From: Cyanophora paradoxa | Lineage: Eukaryota; Glaucocystophyceae; Cyanophorales; Cyanophoraceae | Direction: 5' to 3' | Length of the DNA stretch: 64,000 nt | Assembly: GCA_004431415.1 (NCBI GenBank) | Contig: QPMI01000066.1 | Location: forward strand, 62,001 to 126,000 | In this document: positions 42,956 to 52,120 of the stretch, in pieces | How positions within the stretch are numbered: the first letter of the stretch is position 1 | How the letters are laid out: each line of letters opens with the position of its first letter | Notes under the pieces: generated by a model | The model's database searches: none | The model's input: the letters and a program-made list of their open reading frames with translations, nothing else | What the model was told of the DNA's origin: nothing | Translations under genes and position numbers: made by a program

Positions 42956-45147
42956 CTAGACGTCTTCGAATTCATCGATATCGTCATCGTCGTCCGAATC
43001 GTCGTCGTCCGAGTCATCGTCGTCGTCAGAGTCATCCGGGTCGAGTGCGGAGGGGGCCGCGGCGACCCGCTCCAGGAACGCGAGCGCCTCGGGCGGCAGG
43101 CGGCGCCGCATCGTCGGCTCGATCGCGATCGACGCCGGGGCCGCGCGCCACGGCCACTGCGAGAGTCACATTGTGATTTTGATATTGAAATCAAATCAGA
43201 TAGTGTCTTAAAAGACTATTGACGCGTTGACGGCGAGGGCGAGGCCTAGGGCGCGGGCGAGGGCGCGGCGGGCCGGGGCGGGGCGGGGCGCCCAGGGGGC
43301 GGGCGCACGGGGCCCTTGGAGAGGGCGTAGGTGCGCAGCAGGGCGGCCACCTCGAGCACGGAGAAGCGGTCCCTTGCTGCGCCGCATATATATATAAGAT
43401 CAGATATTAAAATCAGATGTCCGGATCCGTCCCATCGGGCGGGGGCCCGGGGGGCCGAATTCGAATGAGCAATTTACATCGTGCGGGCGATGCCCTCACC
43501 CCTCCTGAAAAGAAATAAGATAGTGTCTTATATAAGACTATAGCTATGTCATTATTTGAAGCTTAAGCGATCCCTTTCTGCGCCGTCGACGCGCGTACGT
43601 CGACGTCGACGACGACGTCCGCACGGGGGGCGGCGTCCGAATTCGAACGTTGAACACTGCTAGTAATTCGGATCCCGGATCCGGAGGCCTAGGGTCGCAC
43701 CCTTTGAGAGCAAAAAGTGCCCTCTCGTGAACTCCGCGTGCACCGTGTCGCCCTAATTATATAAAGCCGGGCGCGGCGTCACTGAGGCAGAGAAAGTTTG
43801 TATACATATTCTAGATCGATATCTATGGCTTAGAATGAATCGGAATCCTCGCTCGAGCTCGCGCACGTAACGATCGGTGAAGGAGAGGCGGATCTCCTCG
43901 GAGAGCTCGTTCTGCTCGCCGATGCGGCGCGCCCGGGTGAAGAGCCCGCCGATCTCCTCCTCGAGGCTCGGGGGTACGACGCGGAGGAGCGGGGGGGCCC
44001 TAGGCCTAGGCCTAGGCCTCTTGCCCGCCCCCGGCTTCGAATTCGATTTCGAACTCGTCCGCGGCGCCTCGCGGGGCGCGAGGCTGGCCTCGCGCGCGAG
44101 CAGTTCGACGGCGGTCTCCACGAGCTCGGAGATGGGCCAGTAGCCCAGTGAGACCAGATCGAACCCCAGGGCGAACAATTTGCTGCCTGCGTATACATGG
44201 ATCCGGACCAGTGGGTGCCGTGGCCAGGGAAAAGAAGCCGAGATCGAATAATCAATCCAATTAATATTGCAAGCACTTGCTCACCGGCCACAGATTTAAG
44301 GTTCTCTCCCTCAATTTCATATTCATACGTGTTGAAGCGCCAGCCTGGGAAACTAACGCCCTGTCCGAGGATCGGGAAGAGTTAATATTCGAACGAGATA
44401 TTCCGGATCCGTTATTGATCGCGATCGCAAGGAAATTTACCGCGGCGTCGTCCGTCGTCCGCGCGTCCCCTGAGTGCACGCAAAAAAGCGCAATTAGACT
44501 GCTAATTATATAAACGAGGCAGACGCGCTAGCTCGAGAAATTATGGACTGATGTGCGCACGGTTCTTTCTCTTGCACGCTTCGATTCCTTTCTCGATCCG
44601 CTCAGCGAGCGCCGCTTTCGTCACGCGGCGCAGGAGCCTCGCAACCGCGTCCCTCGAAAAGACCATGCACGCGCGCGCGCGTTCCCTTTTTTTAATTTGA
44701 GTGAGCAGGTTGAACTGCGTGAGCAGGGACGGACCGGTCGGGATCCGCGCCCACGTCCTCTGCCTCCGAAAACGACGACAACGATTTCAAGAATTCGAAA
44801 CCCTAGGCCTGAACGTCTTTTCCTGTCGCCGCTTCGATCGCGCTGCCCTCCATTTCAGAATTTGCAATTGGCTCGCCCGCGGCGCCGACGATGTCGATCG
44901 TCCGAAAATCCAAGCTGCCACCAGCATTCGGCTGCGACCTTTTCCATGGCCATGGCCATGCATATGTCCACGAGCTGCACTTTGCGCTGAACTGCAGCTT
45001 TAAATTTCGGACCGGGAGACGACGCTCGCACGGCACATGTGCATGCGCGCAGACGTCAATAGAAAATGGCTTCCCCGGCGACCGCGCGCCGACCGTAGGC
45101 GATCCGGCGCACGCGCCGGCGATGAACGCGAGATCCTGGCCCGGCAT
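42956..45147 (-). CDS. Unknown protein with Asp-rich C-terminus (duplication copy 2)
   Basis: Paralogue of the 26986-29461 gene with the same exon order: MPGQDLAFIAGACAGSPTVG start, SLDFRTIDIVGAAGEPIANS, TQFNLLTQIKKRERA, RDAVARLLRRVTKAALAERI, the FDLVSLGYWPISELVETAVE exon, and the Asp/Ser tail with TAG 42956-42958. Compared with copy 1 it lacks two-residue units in several places (for example T..VG for TYTVG, VGAA for VAIGAA, SAIEAA for SAIDIEAA) and gains PW. Near 44805-44812 an inserted aggcct after cct changes the first exon end; read through, it gives an in-frame TAG unless the gc of caggcct is used as a GC donor. It may therefore be impaired. Function unknown. Confidence 0.5.
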
Positions 45148-45915
45148 CTCTTGCAACTGACCCCTTCTTCTCTGTCGAGCTTTGATTTCGACTCTATAGC
45201 TAGATCGATATCTAGATCTAGATCTCCTCTAGATCTCCCTCAAGCTCGATGTATAAAAAGGCCGAGCTGCCTCGCCTGGCCGCATTCTTCGCCCATCGCG
45301 AGAAAGGTCATCTTGATCTTTGCTTAACTTCCCAGCGGTAGTACGCCGGTCCTCGCATTCGCAGGTCAAACAAAACAAAGCTGCGACGGCCGCCTCCGCG
45401 CGGCCGGGCGCGGCGTGTTCTGGTCCGCTTCGCCCGCGCCGTGCCGGCGCCGCCCCGCCTCGCGCCGGCGCCGAATTAAGGGTGATCATGCATATGATTC
45501 TCGCGCGCCCTGACTCCGGAAAATTCGGCTCCGCGCGGGGCGCTCCCTCCTAGGGGATTTGCGCTTCGACCGGCGGCCCACTGCTAGCCAAACAGCTACT
45601 AGGGCTAGTCCAGATGCCGTTGGTCGTGTGTGAAATGCAACTGACCCCGCGCAAATTCTCCTTTCCCCCTTGAATTTACGAATTTACCCCCCTCCCCCCC
45701 TCCTCTTCTCCTTTTTATTTCCCCCTTGAATTTACGAATTTACCCCCCCCCCCCTCGAATTCTCCTTTTTATTTCCCCCTTTTTTAAGCACTTCTACGTC
45801 TGCGAATCGAATCCCATTCCTTGATATCCCCTCTCTTCGTCGGTCCCCTCTAAAATCATGCTTAGCTCCACCTCGAGCTCGGCCCCCTTGCATGTTTCGT
45901 CGTGATTCGACCTTT
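45148..45915. other. Upstream spacer of copy 2 with pyrimidine-rich tandem repeats
   Basis: It matches 29462-30067 with losses and gains. Near 45655-45785 a unit of ttctccttt, atttccccc, ttgaatttacgaatttaccc occurs about three times, more than in copy 1. No exon is supported. Confidence 0.45.
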
Positions 45916-47340
45916 TGATCATGCCATGATGGTCAACATAATCGTCAGATCATGCCATGATCATGATGGTCAACATAATGGTCACATATGCATGATGGTT
46001 AAAGCGGCTTTGAATTCGAATTCGAGTTCATCGTCGTTATCTGATCCCCGTCGAGGGTACCGGTGGAGGCAACCTCAGGCCTGCCCCGCGGCGACCGGTA
46101 CCGCGGCCGTCGGACCCGCCGCGGCTCTCTAGAAAGGCGATCGCGAGCCCCCGGCGACCTCGGGCGGCAGCTGCAGGCGGCCTCGCCAGTGTTTGCTCCC
46201 CTAGGCCTTACTCTATATTCAAACTAAAACTAGTGGCCCGGCCGCGTTTTGGCGCGCCGGGGGTGCAAGGGGGGAATCGGGATCTAATGAAAGAGTAGTA
46301 GTGGCACGAACATGCACGGGGCAGATGTAGATCGACCCCGGCCCAGCGCGCGCGGCAGGTTGAAGTAGTAAAGATAGACACAGATTATATATGATTGAAA
46401 AGAGTAGAAAAGGGCTGATATGCAGACGCTGCGATCTAACCGAATAAAGAAAAGCCTGAATGAAAGGCCAGATTCAGCGCACTGTATATGAAAGATTGGT
46501 CTGGAGCGGAAAAACGCTGCGCATCATTTAAAATTTGTGTTCGCGCGGCCTACCCCTAACCCTGAACAGCTGGCTAAAAGATGATGGTGTTGTTTCCAGA
46601 GGGCTCGCCGTAAACATAGGCGATCCAGGCCTTCTGGAGGGGGTCGAGGCGGAAGTCGCCCATGGGGGTGAGCGGCAGCCAGCGGCGGCGGTCCTGAAGA
46701 GAGCCGTCTTGCGAGAGCATGGTGAGGCGGTTCGCCGCTTCGAGCGCCCGCAGAGCCACGCGGCTGGCGCGCTGCTCGCTCCCGCAGGCAGCAACGCAAG
46801 CAGTTTGCAGGCGGAAATCTAGAGGAGACGTTGACAGGTAGAGAGAAGTGGTTCCATGCAGAACCGCGCAACGAAGAGCAAGGCGTACGCGACGCACTGC
46901 GAAGAAGCCGAAATCTAGAGGAGACAGCTAGGGAGAACTGGTTCCATGCAGAACTTTGCAAGGAATTTGCAAGAGAGAAGGTAGTTTTCCCCTCGAAAAC
47001 CACTTTTTCCCCTCGAATTCGACGCTCGAAAGTCGAGAGCTGACCGGTCCACCGAGCCAATCCGAACGCGAATAACCATCATTTTTGTTGCAAACTGGAC
47101 CTCGAAAACGGCCTATTTTGGCTGAAGCGAGGGAACGGGAAGCCAGGGGGGGAAGACCTTCGGTCTTCTTTCCCCCCTTGCAACTTGGCTTAGTAGCTTT
47201 CCGAAGTTCAGGGGCTTGGAAAGCGTGCGATCGGTTTCGATTCATGTCCCTTCATTTGACATTTTGATTATGATCATTACACTTCAGAAGAGTATCACGA
47301 TCAGACCACTGGGATTCCCTTGTACGAGATCAAACGAGAT
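45916..47340. other. 1,425-bp stretch present only in duplication copy 2
   Basis: Copy 1 reads straight from cgaccttt to caagctgacgg. Copy 2 has 1.4 kb between the same flanks. It begins with tgatcatg/ccatgatggtcaacataa repeats, carries a minus-strand terminal exon (46574-46800) and two copies of a gaaatctagaggagac ... ggttccatgcagaac unit (46817 and 46911). No terminal inverted repeats or clear target-site duplication are visible. It may be an insertion in copy 2 or a deletion in copy 1. Confidence 0.6.
46574..46800 (-). CDS. 3'-terminal exon of an unknown gene inside the copy-2-specific stretch
   Basis: The minus-strand frame reads TACVAACGSEQRASRVALRA, LEAANRLTMLSQDGSLQDRR, RWLPLTPMGDFRLDPLQKAW, IAYVYGEPSGNNTIIF and TAG at 46574-46576. 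Codon choice and amino-acid mix look coding. Upstream exons were not found in this stretch, so it may be a captured gene fragment. Family not recognised. Confidence 0.4.
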
Positions 47341-47474
47341 CAAGCCGACGGCGAGCCAAACTTCGGCGGCCAGAGCACGAAATCGTGATCATCAGAAGAA
47401 ATCAATATTAATGCGCGTGCGCAGAGTTCGGCAGACTGATCCTAACTGCTCTCCGACGTCGATCGCGATCGCAG

Positions 47475-47663
47475 ACACGGCGCGCGCCGGCGAGGCTGGA
47501 CGAGGTGGCGCTGGCGGGCGTCGTGGACTCGGAGGGCGACTTCGACTTCGCCGTCGCCGCGGAGGCGGCGGCCCCCGCGGCAGCCGCCGACTGCGCCGAG
47601 GACTTCGAGCTCGCCGAACTCTACGGCGACTGCGCCGAGGAAGCCGACCTCGCGTTCCTCTAG
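47475..47663 (+). CDS. 3'-terminal exon of an unknown acidic protein (copy 2)
   Basis: Paralogue of the exon at 30199-30405: after gcag it reads RRAPARLDEVALAGVVDSEG, DFDFAVAAEAAAPAAAADCA, EDFELAELYGDCAEEADLAF and ends with L and TAG at 47661-47663. Differences from copy 1 preserve the frame. Its upstream region is split by the 1.4-kb extra stretch, so it may lack a promoter or 5' exon. Confidence 0.45.
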   Translation, partial: TRRAPARLDEVALAGVVDSEGDFDFAVAAEAAAPAAAADCAEDFELAELYGDCAEEADLAFL

Positions 47664-48267
47664 ATCTCGATCTAGATTTATATCTAGATTTAGATCTCGG
47701 CCAAAGCGCGCGGTCGCCAAGTTGATCGCGCGCGTCGACGTCGAAGCTTCTAATTATATTAATGTGAGGCACTGCAGCTAGCTATCATAGTATGGCGCAG
47801 CGCTAGCAGCAGCGGTTGTAGTGTTCGAGAGCTCGTGTAAAAAATCAAGCACGTGCACTGAGGTAATAGCTCACGAATATGAGAGCTATTTCTGAAATTT
47901 GTAGGGAGCGATCGTTATACTCAGATATAGATCTAGATCTAGAGCGAAAGCTGGACATGTCCCGAATAAAATGTAGCTATCAGGAAGCGCTAAGAGGAAC
48001 GCACATACGGACGTCGACTAATCAACAAGCGCAACAACTCATACACGAGGTCCATCAACCGGTACCACGTCCTGCAGGTACCGAAATCGAAATGCCCACG
48101 AGAACCGGTACCGAAATCGAAACCAAACGTTTATTGTAATCAAATTCGATTTCATTTCTAAAAGCAAGTGTGCGTCTCGCACATGTCCTATATAGAGAAA
48201 CTGGCCATCATGGCATGGGTTCCGATAAAAAGAAACTGGGTTCCAATAAAAAGAAGAAACTGTCCGA
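47664..48267. other. Spacer, diverged end of the duplication
   Basis: No exon supported. It carries agatctagatct-type runs (47660-47700, 47930-47945) and ggtaccgaaatcgaaa-type short repeats (48061-48125). It matches 30406-30860 more weakly than the rest of the duplication does. Confidence 0.4.
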
Positions 48268-51200
48268 TCAAGAGCGCGGATTCGAATTGGACGGCCCGGC
48301 GCCGGCGCCGGCGCCAGGGGGCGACGTCGACGGATCCGGAGCCTCTCCCCCGGACCCGGGTCCGGGTGCGGAGGGGCCGGGGCTGCCGGCGACGGCGACG
48401 CGGCTGGCCGGGTCGCAGGCGCCCTCGAGCCAGGAGCGGACGTCCCGGGCGCGGGGGCCGGCCAGCGAGCGCACGGGCGCCAGCGCCAGGGCCGCGACGA
48501 CCGGGGGGCCCTCCTCTGCGAACGGGAACAGGGCCAGCACCTGCGCGCGCGCGGTCGCGGTCGCGAATTCGAAGCCGCCGATCATCGGATCGTGAGCCCT
48601 TGAGATATATATCGATTCCTAGATCTTTTCAGTTGTAATCAAGCTCGCCAGCGCCAGCGCTAGCGGCTTGATCGTGAGCTCTCCTCCTTACATATATTAG
48701 AGAGGAGGAGGGCCTCCTCATAGCTATATATAGTGGCCCTCCTCCTCCTTATCAAGCTTCTTAAGCTTATCATTATAATCGAGCCTGTCAGCGCTAGCGG
48801 CCTCATGAAACCAATATGCTAATCACCTCGCGGAGGCGGGCCCTCTCCTCCTGAAGCATGCCGGGCTTCGGGAGGACGCGCACCCGGAGGAGCGTCCGGA
48901 AGCGGTCCTGGGGCGGTCCGATCCGAATCAATGCACGAGCACATGCACAACCGATATCGATTATAATTATGAGTTCGTGGCTAAAGAGCGATTTGAGGTT
49001 TTAGAGAAACGTCCAGGGCTTGCAATTGGACCAAAGTGTATGCGCAGATTCGTTTATGATTAATATTAATGTTAGAGGGCGGCGCGGGCGAAGGTGGGCG
49101 AGGGGGCGGGTCCCGGACCTGGACGAGGGGGGCGAAGGGGAGGAGGAAATCGAGGGCGGCCTCGTGGGAGGGGGCCTCGGCCGCCACGTCCACGCGGGCG
49201 AGCCGCGGGCCGGCGGCCGCAGCCAGCGCCTCCGCCAGCAGCGCGGGGGGCGCCGGGCAGAGCTCGGCGATCGCGAGGGCGGAGGCGGAGGAGGCGGCGG
49301 CGAATGCGGCTGGGCGGCGGGCGTGGCAGCTGTGCCAGGAGGCGAGGCAGCCGCGGGTCGCGCAGAGGCGGACGAGGCTCGCCATCTCGAGCTCCGCCTG
49401 GCCGCCCGGCGCCGGCGGCAGATCGCAACCAAAGTCCACGTGCAGCTGACGCCAAATGTTAGATCTGAATTCGATTGCGATCCGCGTAAATATTAATTCA
49501 AATCACCTCTTCGATGCCGGTGGAGACTAAAGGGGTGCCGCGGACCACGCGGGAGAGGGCGCGGAGGAAGCGCGTCGCCGCCGGGACCGCCGCCTCCGCC
49601 ACGCTCGGGCCGCCCCCCGCCCCGACGGCCGCGGCCGCGCTCGAGGAGCTCGACTCCCGATTGCGGTCGAAGTCCTCTCGGAAATCCGCCCGGACCTGGG
49701 TGCGGTCGCGTCGCAATTAAAATCGCAAAAGCGATATCGATCGTGTGCGAGTTAATCGCGCCGAAATCGAATCGGAGTGGTGTTTATACATTTTACATTC
49801 ATCATGATTAATAATAATAACGTTCAGTATCGTAGAATTACCCGGAGCACGCGGAGGGATTTCAGGTTCGTCAGAAAATTGAGATTCGTGATCGCGGACT
49901 CGTCAACCTGCGCACCAGACCGGACGAGACGCATGAGTGCAAATGAAGAATGTCGATCGCGACGATCGCGATTAGATCTGAGCCGGGGCCGGGGCGAGCA
50001 AGGCCGGGCCTGGAGGGAGAGCTCCTGGAGCGAGGAGATAAAAGAGACGCAGGCGATCTCGCCCGAGATGAGGGGCGAGGAGCTGCGTCCGCCCAGGCGG
50101 AGGACGCGCATGAGCGGCCCGCGACCGGCCGCGGGGCCGCGCACGCCCTCGGGCTCGGGCTCGAGCTCGGCGTCGCCGCCGACGTCCGGATCCGGTTGCA
50201 TGGCGAAGGAAGAGAGGAGGCGCAGGCCGGGCGCGAAGTCCCGCACGACCACCGCGAAGGCTGAAGGCGGGGCGCCGGTCACGGCCGCGGCGCCGGCGCC
50301 GGCGCCCGCCTCGCGCAGGAGGCGGCAGCGGAGCTCGGCGAGCGAGGGCAGCTTCGCGATCTCGAGGAAGCCGGCGGGGCGCGCCGCGCAGCGGAGGGCG
50401 CGGAGGCGGGGCGCCTCGCGGGCGAGGGCCGACCCTTCCTCCGCGTCCAGGGCGTGGCCGGGGATGGAGAGGACCTCCAGCGAGCCGAGGAAGGCACACT
50501 CGCCCCACCGGAAGGCGCCGGCGCCGGCGCCGGCGCCGAGGGCGGCGGTCGCGAACGGCTCGTCGAAATCCAGCTCGGCGATGGTGGGGGCGGCCTGCAG
50601 GGCGCGCAGCAGCGGCAGCGCCCGCGCCGGACCCTGCTCGCCCGCCACCCACGACGGGAGCAGCTCCGGCCACAGGAGCCGCGCCTCCACGCGACGGAGG
50701 GCCGGCGAAGACTCCCGCACCACCGCGACGAGCTCCGACAGCGCCTGCCAGGAATTCGATCTCAGTGCAAATTAAATGCGCGGCGGCGGCGAAGGCCTAG
50801 GGCAGATCTAGATCTAGATGCAGTACCTCGGCGTGGCCCGCCCCTGCCACCGAGACGCTAAGTGTCCGCACGCTGCGGACGCGGCCGGCACTTGCCCAGA
50901 GGAACAGGCGGCGGGCGGCGGAGAGGAGCGTCAACATCGCGTCGACGGCGCGGGCCTGGGCGTCCGCGCCCGCAGAGGACGGCCGGGGCGCGCGGGGCAC
51001 GAGATCCAGGTGGCCGCCAGGCCCTGGCCACTCCACCGCCTCCCACACCACGCGCCGGAAGCGCCGCGAGACCCCGTCGAGTCTGCCCGGCGGAGAGGCG
51101 TCGATGCGTACGTCAGAGACGGTCAAGCGACGGCCGCGGAGGCACGCGAATCCTCAAGCACGAAAAACGGAGAGCTCGAGCGCACGGACCTGCAGGTGCC

Positions 51201-51634
51201 GGCGGCTTCGAGAGCGCCAACGAAGAGGAAGATGCGCCGCAGCACACCGTCAGAGAGGTCGGAGAGCGAGGGGCCAGCGGGATGGGCGGCCTGATTATGG
51301 GCGCGCGCGGGCTTCACATCAGCGACGATAAACAAGCTTAGAAAAAGTTTTATTGGGGGCGCACGAGTGTGCCAGCGCCGTTAGCGTTCGTGCGGGGGCT
51401 ATCTAGATCGAAATCTCTGATTGCGTATGCGAGCTCCGGATCCGCCATGGCCAGTTCCCTCCAAGTCGGCGCGTCCGAGCCATCGCTCTCCTCAACCGCT
51501 GACAGGTTCGGGAGCCATTCATCGCCGTCGCGATCGGAGCCGTTCCCCTGCGGCGCGAGGATCTCAACACCGCGCACGCGCGCGGTGGCTTCAAAAAATA
51601 ACCGCGGCGTTTCTCCGGCAGCGAGATCTCTCAT
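48268..51634 (-). CDS. F-box protein with leucine-rich-repeat-like C-terminal region
   Basis: Probable substrate receptor of an SCF-type ubiquitin ligase (F-box binding Skp1); target unknown. From ATG at 51634: MRDLAAGETPRLFFEATARV and an acidic linker. A gtgcgc...cag intron then joins to an F-box-like segment SLSDLSDGVLRRIFLFVGAL. Later exons give VSDVRIDASPPGRL and DAMLTLLSAARRLFLWASAG. A long Leu-rich exon follows (50.7-49.8 kb: LPLLRALQAAPTIAELDFDE, FLGSLEVLSIPGHALDAEEG, LPSLAELRCRLLREAG, SLQELSLQARP, LTNLKSLRVLRVI). Then come LARVDVAAEAPSHEAALDFL, DRFRTLLRVRVLPKPGMLQE and a last exon IIGGFEFATATARAQVLALF ending TGA 48268-48270. The repeats are loose, so LRR is a resemblance. Internal exon borders are approximate. 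Confidence 0.6.
48701..48749. repeat. Inverted repeat in an intron of the F-box gene
   Basis: The arms agaggaggagggcc (48701-48714) and ggccctcctcctcct (48735-48749) can pair across a ~20-nt AT-rich loop. It sits in the intron between the last two exons of the F-box gene. Confidence 0.6.
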
Positions 51635-52120
51635 TACACGGCTATGGCGCCAGAGAGGTGCTCACCGCATCTCCTCGCGACGATCGGCCCGGCGAAGGCG
51701 CGGCGGCGGCGTCGGACCTGGCCGACATCGCGGGAGCCGGGAGCGCGAGTCCAGCTGGCTCTGCCGCGCGTTGAGTGCGCACCGACTCCACCGCCGACTC
51801 GCCCGCGAGCCTCCTTCCGTCGAGCTTGAGGTGGCGCAGCCTTCCTGCGACTTTGCCGTACCCCTAACATCCGCAGCAACTTGCCTGCAAGCACGTAAAA
51901 GTGCGCACTGTAGAGCCTGCCGCTTGCCATAGATTGCACCAGAAGCGCGTAGAAAGCCAATTGCATAGGAAGGCCCCGTCGAGCGAGCGCTGTTCTTAGA
52001 CGGGCCTCCAGGCGTGGCGCGGCAGCACGTAGACATGCAACAGCGATGAGCAAGGCGGCCAAGCGCACTCGGTAGCGCAAAGCGACGCTCCAGGCCTGGG
52101 CTGCGCCTGTCGGCGGCAGG
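51635..52120. promoter_or_regulatory. Divergent promoter region between F-box and NACHT-WD40 genes
   Basis: About 490 bp separate the two opposite starts. The right half (51853-52120) is duplicated upstream of the chimeric pseudogene at 39715-39980, so that copy brought promoter-proximal DNA with it. No clear TATA element was seen. Confidence 0.45.

Larger units (their letters stand above)
40997..48127. repeat. Segmental duplication, copy 2 (partner about 25036-30860)
   Basis: Colinear second copy. It is longer than copy 1 mainly because of a 1.4-kb stretch at 45916-47340 that copy 1 lacks. It carries the MYND 3' exons inside the chimera, the second acidic-tailed minus gene and the second acidic plus exon. 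Confidence 0.9.

Noticed and set aside
51123-51335. Separate gene starting MFIVADVKPARAHNQ
   Set aside because: Its first codon is TTG. A gtgcgc...cag intron joins the F-box exon to the upstream ATG exon at 51634 in frame, so it is part of the F-box gene.
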